Assembly (NCBI GenBank): GCA_910584635.1
Contig: CAJUBA010000007.1
Coordinates: 10,891-74,890 of the forward strand
Length of the DNA: 64,000 bases
DNA from: an uncultured Christensenella sp.
Lineage (GTDB): Bacteria > Bacillota > Clostridia > Christensenellales > UBA3700
Reading direction: 5' to 3'
Shown here piece after piece: positions 52,950 through 63,500 of the stretch. The notes below the pieces were generated by a model. That model searched no databases and was not told the DNA's origin. It was given only the letters and a program-made list of their open reading frames with translations. Position numbers and translations under genes: made by a program. How positions within the stretch are numbered: position 1 is the first letter of the stretch; each line of letters begins with the position of its first letter.

Positions 52950-53477
52950 ATGGGAAAATATGTTAAGTGTCCGAGATGCGAACTCAACTGGATTCTCGAA
53001 GAGAACGAATATTGCGACGTATGTAAGGCTGAACTCGGTGTCGAAGGCTTTACTTTACTCGAAGATGAAGACGAGGAAATGCTCTGCCCCGTATGCGGCG
53101 TAAATTATATAGAACACGGCGAAAGAATGTGCGCTGAGTGTAAAAGCAAACAAAAAGACGGCGTTAGTTTCGAAACCGATTCTCCTGCCGCTACCGACGA
53201 ACAAAGCGATGTAGAAGTAATTTCTTTTGACGAACTCGAACAAGAAGAGTCCGACGATAAGTTTGATATCTACGACGACTCTTTCGACGATCCCGACGGT
53301 TTTGCCGACAGCGATTTCGACAAAGAAGAATTCGATAGCGAAGAAGAGGAAGAAGAAGTTGAAGAAACGTCCGAAGACGACGAATTCGAAGACGATTTCA
53401 ACTATGATATCGACGGCGTAGATACCTCTGACCTCGACGACGAGGAAGAAGAGGACGAAGACGAAGAAGATATCTAA
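52950..53477 (+). CDS. acidic zinc-ribbon protein of unknown function
   Basis: A 175-aa protein from the ATG at 52950, chosen because GGAGGG lies four bases upstream. Residues 7-65 carry cysteine pairs in the order CPRC, CDVC, CPVC and CAEC, consistent with two zinc ribbons. Residues about 85-175 are strikingly acidic, with long Glu/Asp runs (EEEEEEVEETSEDDEFEDDF) and almost no hydrophobic core, so this part is probably disordered. It could bind a basic partner such as ribosomal or nucleic-acid-binding proteins. No family is recognised. It sits alone between spo0A and the tRNA locus. Confidence 0.75.
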   Translation: MGKYVKCPRCELNWILEENEYCDVCKAELGVEGFTLLEDEDEEMLCPVCGVNYIEHGERMCAECKSKQKDGVSFETDSPAATDEQSDVEVISFDELEQEESDDKFDIYDDSFDDPDGFADSDFDKEEFDSEEEEEEVEETSEDDEFEDDFNYDIDGVDTSDLDDEEEEDEDEEDI

Positions 53478-53500
53478 CACTCGACTTCCAATCAAAGTAT

Positions 53501-53530
53501 TTGACATATCATCACACTGTTTGATATAAT
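53501..53530 (+). promoter_or_regulatory. strong promoter of the tRNA-Ser locus
   Basis: Perfect TTGACA (53501-53506) and TATAAT (53525-53530) with an 18-bp spacer. Downstream lies a GGATATTC/GAATATCC hairpin (53582-53606), then the tRNA-like and tRNA genes. Confidence 0.75.
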
Positions 53531-53615
53531 ATACCAAAATCCAACTGATTAGCGGTTCCCCGCTCTTCAGCCATAAATAACGGATATTCCCATTAGTAGA
53601 ATATCCTCATAAAAA

Positions 53616-53684
53616 GGAAGCGTATCGAAGCGGTCATAACGAGGTGGTCTTGAAAGGAAAAAGTCCCCGAAAGGTTACGCTTTG
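53616..53684 (+). pseudogene. broken tRNA-Ser copy
   Basis: The first 40 nt (53616-53655) match the intact tRNA-Ser at 53894 with two differences: acceptor strand GGAAGCG, the D arm and the anticodon loop up to CTTGAAA. The sequence then diverges, the anticodon stem cannot close and the T arm is missing. A degenerate acceptor 3' strand CGCTTTG ends at 53684. It is not a functional tRNA. The break lies in the anticodon loop, a place where tyrosine integrases often act. Confidence 0.7.
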
Positions 53685-53893
53685 AAAATTGTTCTACGAA
53701 CGATTTTTGACCACTTACAAACTTCCCTAAAATGCCAGATTTGTGTCGATATAAAATTGACAGTTAGCAACAAATCGGCAACGCCGAGGCAGTCAACAAA
53801 ATCTATAAACTGCCCGAAATTTCGTAGAAACGTGCGAAAATATCTACGAAATGCTCTCCTAAATTTTCGCAACAAAATCTTAATAATTCATAC

Positions 53894-53982
53894 GGAAGCG
53901 TATCGAAGTGGTCATAACGAGGTGCTCTTGAAAAGCATTTGGGTGCAAGCCCACAGGGGTTCGAATCCCTTCGCTTCCGCCA
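53894..53982 (+). tRNA. tRNA-Ser (anticodon UGA)
   Basis: Full class II tRNA. The acceptor stem is GGAAGCG/CGCTTCC. The D arm is intact. The anticodon stem-loop GTGCT-CTTGAAA-AGCAT puts TGA at the anticodon. A long variable arm (GGGTGCAAGCCC) is typical of serine tRNAs. The T arm is AGGGG-TTCGAAT-CCCTT, followed by discriminator G and an encoded CCA. It reads serine UCN codons. Confidence 0.95.
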
Positions 53983-53986
53983 AAAC

Positions 53987-54014
53987 GAGCCTAAAACGAA
54001 CCAGTTTTAGGCTC
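53987..54014 (+). terminator. terminator after tRNA-Ser
   Basis: GAGCCTAAAAC/GTTTTAGGCTC, an 11-bp perfect stem directly after the CCA end. Confidence 0.7.
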
Positions 54015-54078
54015 TACTATATATCTTTGTATTGCCCCCATAGAAAGATTTAGTCACAATTAGTTTACTGAGGTTAAT

Positions 54079-55305
54079 ATGAAATCATATAAATGCATAA
54101 AGAAAAAATTGGTAAAACTTCAAAAAACAAATAGCCGAACAGATGTGTTTTTAAGTGGCTGGTTTTTTAAAGTGGTATTTTGTTTTATTGTATTTGGAAG
54201 TTATGTAGCAATCGTAACTTATGCCATGCCAAATTTTGAAAATTCTATTATAGGTAATGAAAGTTGGTCTATTGCACTTATTGCCTTACCTGTCGCTTTA
54301 TTTGGTATATATATTTCAGTTTTGCTTCCTTTAAAGAAAGAAATGAACAATAAAGTACTAGGAGTACCAATAAGAAAAATACATAAAAGTGTTCCTAGCG
54401 TTACGGATTACCGCAGTAGCGCTTGGATATTTATTTTTTTCAATACGGATCTGTAGATTTATTATTTTATCAAACAAGACTATAAAAATATGATTGCTAT
54501 AGCAATATATTTATCTTTATGTTTCATCTATTTGATTTTTTATGCAATCTGGCTCTATTCGATCGATCCAATTGGTTATTATTGCAAAAGCATGATAAGA
54601 TTAAGAATCAAAAAAACAGATTTCGTTAAAATTCTTGAAAATACATCTCTTGCAACAATTTCAAGTTTAAGTCAAGAACAAATTGAAAAAGTTGACAATT
54701 ATATTATTACAACCTATGCGAAAGAACTTAAAACTATAGATATGTTGTTTTTAGAAATGCTATGCAAAGGAAATGCAGCACAAGCCAAACAAGTTTTATG
54801 CTACATTATAAATGATTTGGAGAATTCGAAATTTTCAGAGTTAAATATTATCATAACTAATAAAATTGTGCAACGATGCTTAGACATAATTGATGAACTA
54901 ATAAAACGAGAGGAATTTTTATTTTTATTTAATTTAATCTCGTCAATGTTGCAAATTTTAAACATATATTTTGCCTACTCAATGGCAAATCTAACAAAGT
55001 ATATTTCTATTGTTAGCAAAAACACACCTGTTATTGGTAAAAATATATTAGAATTTAATATAGATTGTCAACCTCTCTTACTAAAGCATTTGTTATATTA
55101 CAATATGCTTTCCCGCACTAATAAGAATCTTGCGGATATTTCTAACAAAGTACAATCACTGGAAAATTCCTTAAAGCTTTTTGCTTCCTATTGCATTAAA
55201 ACTAATGCCATTGAAGAAATAGAAACTTATTTAAAACAATATAATGAGACCATACGCAATTTTATCACTATTTTTCAAGAAATTGATAAAACTGCTAATA
55301 GATAA
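54079..55305 (+). pseudogene. four-helix membrane protein gene interrupted by an in-frame TAG
   Basis: A 125-codon ORF (54079-54456) and a 271-codon ORF (54490-55305) are in the same frame, separated only by TAG at 54454-54456 and eleven sense codons. Read through, they make a 408-aa protein with membrane helices at about 29-50, 65-87, 114-130 and 138-158, then a soluble helical C-terminal domain of about 250 residues. The TAG falls inside the third helix (FIFFNTDL then IYYFIKQ), so neither half looks complete alone. The first ATG has GAGG five bases upstream. The function and family are unknown. Base composition is much more AT-rich than the neighbours to the left. It may be a recent nonsense mutation, or the TAG may be read. 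Confidence 0.65.
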
Positions 55306-55329
55306 ATATAATATAGTCGTTATTATAAA

Positions 55330-56568
55330 TTAATCTTGCCTCTTAGTTATAAATGCTTCAATTATTGGTTGCATATTATTCTTTCCAAACCCCAATTCCG
55401 CTTTCTTACCATATAAAATATTGTTAAAGATATACCCCATATCCTTCAATAAGTTACCATCAAAAACATATTCTTCTTCATTAAGATTATAATCAACTTT
55501 CATAAAAGTTAAATACTCTTTCTTAATATAAGGTGATCTTTCCACTGATGGAATATTAATATGCTCTAACTCGAAAGAAACATAAACTGTCATAAAATAA
55601 ACTTCAATTATATCTTCTTCAATGATTCGTTTTGCCGTTTCATTAATTTTTCTATAAAAAATTGTTTTAATATCTGATGTGAACGAATCTAGTGTAAATG
55701 TTTTGTCAGAATATACAGTCATTATTGTTGGCATTAACTCGGTGTTCTGCTGTATCGCATGCATAAAAACAAACTTCTTAAAATAATCATTGTCCGAATT
55801 TTGAATTTTGCATATATCAAATCCACTTAGAGGGCTTCGCAATAGCGGCCCTCCTCCTGGAAACATAGTTATAGTCTGGGATTTATCGAACTTCTTTTTT
55901 TGAGGATAATACACATAGTCGTTTATCAAAAGAATATCATCAATAATGAAAAAACGCTTTATTTCTTCAATTTTTAGTATCAACTCATCACACAAATCAC
56001 ATTTTTCATCTGTTTCTTTGTACATACCCAAAAGGAAACTATGCATAGTATTAATGCCGTCTATTATTTTCAAAAATATGTTTTCATTGTTATTTTTTTC
56101 GTAAAAAGAAAATTTTGCTGAAAAGAATACCTGTACTGGATCTAATTGAGAAAATAAATCTTCGAACTTATGTATAAGTGTAATTAGTGGGACATCGTTT
56201 TCAACATAGAATTTTTGCGAATCAACACTAAAACCTATGTTAGCAAAATAAATAGATATATTAATCTGTTTTACTAACGGAAATGGTTCTTCTTTGATCG
56301 TTTGATTTCTTTTTTCAACAAACCATTTACAATCACTTAAATATGTTTGTCTATATTTTTCATATAAAGATTTATATTTTGTATGTGCTATTGATTTTTG
56401 TAATACAAATGTTATACTTCTAAATTCAGAGAAGAAATTGTCTAAACAAGAAATATTATTAAAGAAATCATTTTCCTTGTCAAATCGTCTTAAATTTAGT
56501 AATGCACTATAATATTTCTGAAAAGCCCCATACATTATATTTACCATAATATATTTATCCTTAATCAT
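55330..56568 (-). CDS. unknown protein paired with the helicase-nuclease
   Basis: A protein of 412 aa (from ATG at 56568) or 418 aa (from an in-frame TTG at 56586); neither has a clear ribosome binding site. It follows the helicase gene almost directly, so translation is probably coupled. It is mixed alpha/beta with a basic, aromatic-rich N-terminus, a CDLCDEL stretch near residue 195 and a PGGGPLLRSPLSGF segment near 240. I do not recognise a domain. Being encoded with a helicase-nuclease and next to a restriction cluster suggests an accessory, specificity or sensor subunit of a defence system. That is inference from position. Confidence 0.7.
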   Translation of the reverse strand: MIKDKYIMVNIMYGAFQKYYSALLNLRRFDKENDFFNNISCLDNFFSEFRSITFVLQKSIAHTKYKSLYEKYRQTYLSDCKWFVEKRNQTIKEEPFPLVKQINISIYFANIGFSVDSQKFYVENDVPLITLIHKFEDLFSQLDPVQVFFSAKFSFYEKNNNENIFLKIIDGINTMHSFLLGMYKETDEKCDLCDELILKIEEIKRFFIIDDILLINDYVYYPQKKKFDKSQTITMFPGGGPLLRSPLSGFDICKIQNSDNDYFKKFVFMHAIQQNTELMPTIMTVYSDKTFTLDSFTSDIKTIFYRKINETAKRIIEEDIIEVYFMTVYVSFELEHINIPSVERSPYIKKEYLTFMKVDYNLNEEEYVFDGNLLKDMGYIFNNILYGKKAELGFGKNNMQPIIEAFITKRQD

Positions 56569-56594
56569 CTGCAAATTTAGCTTCAAACACTAGA

Positions 56595-59500
56595 TTATAT
56601 TAAGTCTAGTAAAGCATCCAAATACTTGTAATCTATTTCATTGTCATCATTTATTAAGTACGGTATTTGAATTATTTTGCCATCAACCGATTCTTTGATT
56701 TTATGATTGCCACGTTGAAATATATTAGCAACTACCACTTTTGCACCTTGAACAGTTCTCAACTTCCATTCAATATCCTTGCAATATCTATCATTATCTT
56801 TAATAAAGTTATCCCAGTGCTTAAAATCAAAATAAATATTATTAATTTTAAAATCAAAAGCCTCATACTGCTGATAATTGTCCAACTCCTCCAAATCGCA
56901 ACCACATGCCTTTGAAATTATATATCTTCCTACAGCCTCGCCGAGCGCACCTTTATAAATTTGCTTATACAAAGATTCCGACATCACATAGATTCCGCGC
57001 TCAAAATTAGTGGCGTATCCATTTCTTGCAAAATATTCCCTTAACTCCGGAATACTCATAAGCCTTATTAGTTCACTACCCTCTGCTGACACTTGAGTCT
57101 TTTCATATGTATTGTTGACCGTGAAATTCACAAACTCATAATTATTATTAAATCTATATGCATACCCATAGACAGGCGTATCAAACTTAAAATACAAAAA
57201 TGCATATTTATCCGGAATGTTATTAGCTGTTGGATGTTTTAATACAAAATTCCGCAATTCCTGCCATTCGCTAACGTTCTCTTTAGATTTCCTAACCTCC
57301 TTTGACATTTTTGTTAGAAAACCATAAGCTTTCTTATTCCTAAGCGTATAATGATCGAATACTATACGCTCATCATGTACTGGTTGTTCCAACAATACCC
57401 TAAACTCTTTATTAAAAATCTTCTTGCCATCGGTTAAATCGTCTTTAATAAGATTTAAACGATTAAGAATTTCTTGGTCGTAAAAAATATAAATGTTTTT
57501 GTTCTTATTTTGACATCTACATATTCTACCTACAGCTTGAATTGTTAACTGAGCAGTATGTAATAATATGTCTTCATTCCTTCTATATGAAGACGTTGTC
57601 CTATCTCCATAAAACGTTTTTCTAAAACCAGATTCGATATTTATTTTTCTTTGATCAAATGATATATAATTCTTCTTATACAAGTATTCCTGTTGAAATA
57701 AATATTTGCACAAATTATTTACTCTGTTCTCCAAATCATAGGATAACATTTGCACCAAATTAGTTGGAGTTAAAAGGTATATCGCATCAAAATCTTTTTC
57801 CAATCTATCTTTGTTGTTGATAATGACGTTTGATTTTATGCTCTCAATATCTGGAATCTTATATTGGATATTCTGTCCATTGCCCATAGTCCTATATGTG
57901 CTTAATACAAATACCTTTTTACCTTCGGCCAACTCTTCATTTATCTTCGCAAATTCTTCCTCAAAGTTATCGCTCCTCACAATATGGATTATAGGCGCAT
58001 TCTCATAACCATTTTGCTTAATAAGATCGCTTATTGCCCTCTCTAAAAAATCCTTATTTAAGAACTGATGTCTGTCTGTCTTATCTTGAGTTTTGGGAAA
58101 CGAATTTAAGAATGCCAGAAATGAATATATGTCTCTACTTGCCGCAACATGAGTATACAATTTTAGAAGTTTACAAATAATATAAGAATGATAATGCTCT
58201 GTATCATTTTCAAGATAATTTAAATAATATTCTCTATTCTTTTCATCAAAAATAGATGTGATAACTTGAATGCAATTTTCTTTATCTGAAAAGACTTTAT
58301 CAGCATCTATAGGATTCGCATGAATACTAATATCATTCTCCTCATAAGTTTGCTGCTCATTCAAAAACTCCTGCTCTAACCTAGCATAATCACTATCTAA
58401 AATTGAATAAAAGTCATCCTGTAAGATTTTTTTGAAATAATCAATATCATAATTGCCAATAACAGTCTCTATCGATGCTGTCGCCGAAATTCCAACTACT
58501 CTAGATTTTACACATAGCTTAGCAATTATAGCTTCAGGAGTTGTATCAAATTTAAATGCATGGCATTTGGTTTGCAAATCGTGTTCATAATCATCCTCTA
58601 GTTCGGTATATTCAAAGCCTTTGTTCATAAACTCAAACTCTGGTTCCATATGCGAATCTAGTTTCATATTGGCATTTTTATCAATAATACGATCTAAGAG
58701 ATATTGTCTATATTCATCGGCAACATTAAACGCTGACAATATAGTCAATGCAGACTCTTCAAATGAATATTTAATTTTATATCCCTTTAGAGATTGATTC
58801 TTATAGTCTGTGTAATTCTTTGATATGTAGGCCGACTTATTTATAAAACTACTTATGGCAAATTTCACGTCAAGCAAAATTTGGTCAAGCCTCTCTTTCT
58901 CTTGACCTTTATAACTTTTTGCAACTGCGAGTAATGAATTAACATTTTCATCCTTGTCATATATAGCTTTCAACACTCTTTTGGATTTGTCGCTAAATAT
59001 ATTCAAAGATTTACCATCATCAAAAATAAATGCCTTCTTTTCTTCAAAGCCTTTACTTTTTACTAAAAATTGCAGCTGATAATCCTCATAAACCTGTTGA
59101 AATTTATTTTTAAGTTCTTCTATAAGTGTTTTTATATCTACCCACTCTTCTTTTTCGATTTTCCCTTTTCTATAATCACTAAGTTTCATTAGTGTAACGG
59201 GAAATGAAAGATTTGTTAAAGAATAATAGATATTTAGAAATAGTGCAAAAATATCAATATCAAATTTTAACCCGTCGTCAATGATTTGATCCAATAGCGT
59301 TTCTTTCGTTGTATCAAATTCATCAATAAATGTAACACTATTTTCAGTTAATGTTTCGTTATTATATATATAAAATGGCATTCTAGAAAAAGTGTCAATT
59401 GGGCTAAAGAATTTCTTCGTACTTGACAATACTACTTTAATATTCTCTTCCTTCAGTTTGCATGCAGGATAAAGCTCTGCAAGCCATTTGTTATTTCTTA

Positions 59501-60035
59501 AAAACTTATCTTTTTCATATACTGTTTGATTATAAAAGAATGTCTTTTTAATAAATTGTCTAAATTTAACTTCGGTATCCTTTTCAATCTTTTGCTCATA
59601 AGACTGAATCAATCTTTTATTCTTCACATATTCTTGATTGAAATCTTTAGCTTTCCTAAGTTTTTCATTATCTTCTCTAAATTTATAAAGCGTTTCAATA
59701 TCCAAGTTAAGATTCTTATATTCTTCCGCATTCAAAACTTCAGGATTCGTAATTTGCGTTAACTTCCATTTTTCAGTTACCGACTCCCAATATGGCTTTA
59801 GATACAAACAATATTTATCATAATTATCTCCCAACAATTTTTTTAATCGTTTTTCTGGAAGATTCTTCTTTAGATTTGTTACAAAATAAACACGTTTAAG
59901 CGATCGAAAATTGCCATTTATAAATTTCTCTATAAATTTTATTACACTTGTCGTCTTGCCAAAACCAGTTGGCAAATCTAATAACATTAATCCATTATCT
60001 TTTTGATTTACATAATTCTCTATACTCTTTAGCAT
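56595..60035 (-). CDS. superfamily 2 helicase with C-terminal PD-(D/E)xK-like nuclease domain
   Basis: An 1146-aa protein with superfamily 2 helicase motifs. Walker A is LPTGFGKTTS at 21-30. Motif II is FIDEFDTT near 237, DEFD rather than DEAD/DEAH. Motif III is GISATAS. Motif V is VLSTYRTMGNGQNIQ and motif VI QAVGRICRC. There is a long insertion of about 350 residues between motifs II and III. The last 118 residues look like a PD-(D/E)xK nuclease: GEAVGRYI (E1033), then FDF (D1061) and DFK (D1070, K1072), then a lysine-rich helix. It likely translocates on and cuts nucleic acid. With the unknown gene after it, it forms a two-gene unit. I cannot assign it to a named system. Confidence 0.8.
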   Translation of the reverse strand: MLKSIENYVNQKDNGLMLLDLPTGFGKTTSVIKFIEKFINGNFRSLKRVYFVTNLKKNLPEKRLKKLLGDNYDKYCLYLKPYWESVTEKWKLTQITNPEVLNAEEYKNLNLDIETLYKFREDNEKLRKAKDFNQEYVKNKRLIQSYEQKIEKDTEVKFRQFIKKTFFYNQTVYEKDKFLRNNKWLAELYPACKLKEENIKVVLSSTKKFFSPIDTFSRMPFYIYNNETLTENSVTFIDEFDTTKETLLDQIIDDGLKFDIDIFALFLNIYYSLTNLSFPVTLMKLSDYRKGKIEKEEWVDIKTLIEELKNKFQQVYEDYQLQFLVKSKGFEEKKAFIFDDGKSLNIFSDKSKRVLKAIYDKDENVNSLLAVAKSYKGQEKERLDQILLDVKFAISSFINKSAYISKNYTDYKNQSLKGYKIKYSFEESALTILSAFNVADEYRQYLLDRIIDKNANMKLDSHMEPEFEFMNKGFEYTELEDDYEHDLQTKCHAFKFDTTPEAIIAKLCVKSRVVGISATASIETVIGNYDIDYFKKILQDDFYSILDSDYARLEQEFLNEQQTYEENDISIHANPIDADKVFSDKENCIQVITSIFDEKNREYYLNYLENDTEHYHSYIICKLLKLYTHVAASRDIYSFLAFLNSFPKTQDKTDRHQFLNKDFLERAISDLIKQNGYENAPIIHIVRSDNFEEEFAKINEELAEGKKVFVLSTYRTMGNGQNIQYKIPDIESIKSNVIINNKDRLEKDFDAIYLLTPTNLVQMLSYDLENRVNNLCKYLFQQEYLYKKNYISFDQRKINIESGFRKTFYGDRTTSSYRRNEDILLHTAQLTIQAVGRICRCQNKNKNIYIFYDQEILNRLNLIKDDLTDGKKIFNKEFRVLLEQPVHDERIVFDHYTLRNKKAYGFLTKMSKEVRKSKENVSEWQELRNFVLKHPTANNIPDKYAFLYFKFDTPVYGYAYRFNNNYEFVNFTVNNTYEKTQVSAEGSELIRLMSIPELREYFARNGYATNFERGIYVMSESLYKQIYKGALGEAVGRYIISKACGCDLEELDNYQQYEAFDFKINNIYFDFKHWDNFIKDNDRYCKDIEWKLRTVQGAKVVVANIFQRGNHKIKESVDGKIIQIPYLINDDNEIDYKYLDALLDLI

Positions 60036-60197
60036 ATTATTCCCTAAATAATCTCGTGTAAATATTATTCCTATAATGATTTAAATTTTTGTTATAGATT
60101 TAATTTCATGCCACTATTAATGACTATATACGTACATATTTCAAGTACTTTACTGCCATTCTTGTCAATACAATCATTAATTCTAAATCAAAGCGCA

Positions 60198-60551
60198 TTA
60201 TTGCATGAAAAATGCTTCACTTGATAAATCCGACCATCTCAATTGCTCTACAGTCTTGATCCGCGGTACTCTTCTAACTGCTTTGATAGGTGCAACTCTC
60301 TTCACTCCTTTAACGGGCAGAACTCTGCTAACAGGTTTTATCATACCACCTATTGCTTCTTTAGTGTAGAATACACACTGCCCCTTTAAATCTCGTACCC
60401 ATCCATTATTAAACCAACCAAACTCAATTCCGTTATACCCGTATATATATTCGTTAAAAAAATAAGCGACAGGTTTTCCATTAAATAAGTAAATTTTTTC
60501 ATTATCCTCGGAATAAGCTATTGGTCTCCCTTCACGGTTATAGAAAATCAT
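60198..60551 (-). CDS. 4-fold beta flanker-like repeat protein
   Basis: A 117-aa protein made of short beta repeats: REGRPIAYSEDNEKIYLFNG, KPVAYFFNEYIYGYNG, FGWFNNGWVRDLKG and CVFYTKEAIGGMIKP, followed by a proline/lysine-rich stretch (VKRVAPIKAVRR) and a WSDLSSEAFF end. This pattern matches the small 4-fold beta flanker-type proteins found near restriction and conflict genes. Its role is unknown, perhaps an immunity, adaptor or sensor part. It lies 9 bp after hsdR, with a GGAGG before its ATG. Confidence 0.75.
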   Translation of the reverse strand: MIFYNREGRPIAYSEDNEKIYLFNGKPVAYFFNEYIYGYNGIEFGWFNNGWVRDLKGQCVFYTKEAIGGMIKPVSRVLPVKGVKRVAPIKAVRRVPRIKTVEQLRWSDLSSEAFFMQ

Positions 60552-60560
60552 ATTATCCTC

Positions 60561-63500
60561 CTATGCTACCACTTGTACAACGCCATGCACAGTATTAACG
60601 ATATAATTCAATATCTTGATTTTTTCACCAAACAACTCCAATATATCTTGGTCATCAAACGGCGAAGTTTCAAGCAAATCATTTGTTTCTATGTCTCCGT
60701 TTTCGTTAACATAGTTAATAATTGTCTTGACAAATTCTTGCTGTTGCGAATTAAGAACGTTTTCGTTTAAGAATTGCCCAAATTTATCATTTATTGCTTG
60801 TTGACTTAATCCAATAAGACTACGTATAAAGACTGCAAGGTTGTCTGTTTTTGTAGTTTTTATATAATCATTCTTAGTGCCTAATTCATTCCAAAGAATT
60901 GACTCTAACTCATCTAAATCCTCATGGTTTAACTGTTCAAGATTTCTTATCTTACTTATTACTTTGTTATCACTATGTTCCGCAAGATAGTCTATGACTT
61001 TTTCCCTGTATGTACGGATATCAAACACCCCACTTCCAGCTCCTTCAAGAACTATGGTCTCATCAGAAAACTGAGTTAAGTATGTGATAGTTTCACTATC
61101 ATCAAGGAACTTCATCAATTCGCGAATTTGCTTTCTTAAAGTTTCTATTTTCTCAATTGTGGGTTCTGACCAAAACTGTTCGCTAGATGCTTCTGTTAAG
61201 TATTGGGCATTTTCCATTATTTGCGGTATTGACGCCTTAGTTAAGAGATATTTAGCTATTAAACGTACCGCTGCTACATCCTTGCTCGATCGTCCTATAG
61301 CACTTGTTACAAGCAAATCCAGTTCAATATTCAACATCTTGCTATCAAATGCCTTGGTATACTGATTTGCATTTTCATCATCATTGACAAGTGTTGCTAA
61401 ATGCAGTTTTATCTCCTTGACATTTACAGGAGATAAACACTGCCAAATACTCTCATCGGAATACTTATCCAAAAAAGACATCGCCTGCCGCACCGAAATA
61501 CGCGAGCTGTTACTACGAATTGCCTTAACTTTTTCAAATAACATCGGCTTCAAAGCGTCATAGTATGCCTTGTTGAATGTTATAGCTTGATGTTCAAACC
61601 TTTGCAATTCTTGTAGAATATCAAGACGAAGCTCAAATATGCGCTGTGTAATTGAAACAGCAACTTTTCCACTTTGCTGTCTATGCTCTTGTACCGAAAA
61701 GTACTCGAAATTATGACACCAATCAAAAATCAAGAATCTAGTTTTATCCTTCTTGGGGCCATAAATATCTGGGCAAAGACGTGTGCCACGACCTATCATT
61801 TGCATAAATTTAATATAAGATTTAACTGGTTTGAAAAATACCAAGTTCAACACTTCGGGAACATCTATTCCTGTATCAAGCATGTCTACAGAAACCGCTA
61901 TTTGAAAATTTGGGTCAGTCTCAAACTTAACAATTAAGTCATCTGCATATGTTTCGTAATTATCAATAAGACGGCAAAAATCTGCTCCCTTTTCTGGATA
62001 TAATGCGTGAAAACACTCTACTATCATTTGAGCATGTTTATGATTATATGCAAAGATAATAGTCTTGCCAATTTTTTCTCCATTTTCTATTTTTAAACCA
62101 TCTTGCATAAGTGACTCAAGTACTCTATTGCAAGTCGGCTTGTTATAAACACTTCTAAAAATTTGATTATTAGTTATCTCTGCTTCTGGATCGTCGCCAA
62201 AATTCTCTTCAAACTCTTCTTTTTCAGAATCTGATAAATCCTTATATTTAATGCCTCTTTCCAAAATAGTGGTAGTGCGTTTAAGTGGTTCATCATAATC
62301 TACCAAATACCCATCGTGTACCGCCTCTGGTAAATCGTAGGCGAAATTTGGAATACCACTTTCACAACCAAATATTCCATATGTATTTGCATCTACTTGG
62401 TCACGTGGAGTTGCAGTTAACCCTATAAGTAAACTGTCATAGTACGAAAAAATCGAACTATACTTTTTGAAAATAGATCTATGAGCCTCGTCGATAATAA
62501 TCAAGTCAAATCGCCCTGTGGTGAATGTCTTTTCATCTCCATCAATGCAATTTATCATGGTTTGATAAGTTGAGAACATTAGGCGTGCGTTCAAATCTTT
62601 ATCTTCACATCCAGAAAGTTCACATACACTCATATGTGGAAGTAGCTTGACAAAGTTCTTCTTTGCTTGACTTACTAGAGCTGTTCTATCTGCTAAGAAA
62701 AGCACATTCTTTATCCATTTATTCCGAGCCAATACATCCACAAGCGAAATAGCTACTCTCGTCTTGCCTGTTCCAGTTGCCATTACTAATAATCCTTTCC
62801 GATTATTAGCATTAAAGTGCTCACATATACTTGTAATAGCCATTTTTTGATATGGACGGTTGGTTATTTCATCATTGATCTTTAAGTCAGTAATCTTACC
62901 ACGATTCCTACGCTGAATAAGCAATTCAAGTTCTGACAAAGTGTGGTATGCCATTAATTCTCTGTCAGGATAAATTCCATCAATGACTTTGATAGAATAT
63001 CCATTGGTATAGTAAAGCACAGGCACATATCCGTACTTAGCTTTCATACATTCACCATAAAGACATACTTGGTGTCTACCTTTCTCCGGAGACACACTCG
63101 TCTTTTTGGCCTCAACGATAGCTAAAGGTTTTCCATCGCGTCCGTAAAGCACATAATCGCAAAATCCTTCACCTGAACCATTTGGCATACCTATAACCTT
63201 AATTTCAACCCCCGCCTTGCCAGGGACACACACATCCTCTTGATCGCAAACTTCCCAGCCAGCTTCCTTTAGATACAAATCTATGAGTAATTTTCGCGTA
63301 TTAGCTTCACTCATATATGCCGGGCGTTGTGCATTAAACGCAGATTCCTTTTTTATTCCATCGTTAAATGTTTCTTCTGCTGCGCCATGGACCTCTACCG
63401 TTTCAACCTTGATAGGTTTCTCTTCGGTTTTCTTTTCTATAAGTGACTTATCAAAATCAGGATAGTCAACACATAATCCAAGCAAGACAAGAATTTCGCC

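Noticed and set aside
53616..53684. First tRNA-Ser-like sequence as a functional tRNA
   Set aside because: The anticodon stem cannot pair and the T arm is missing.
54454..54456. TAG as a pyrrolysine or suppressed codon
   Set aside because: Nothing in the window supports amber decoding. Other genes end normally. Recent mutation is simpler, so it is listed only as a possibility.
55330..60035. Assignment of the helicase pair to Hachiman (HamA/HamB) or a CRISPR Cas3 unit
   Set aside because: The partner protein shows no feature I know from HamA and there are no CRISPR repeats or cas genes in the window.
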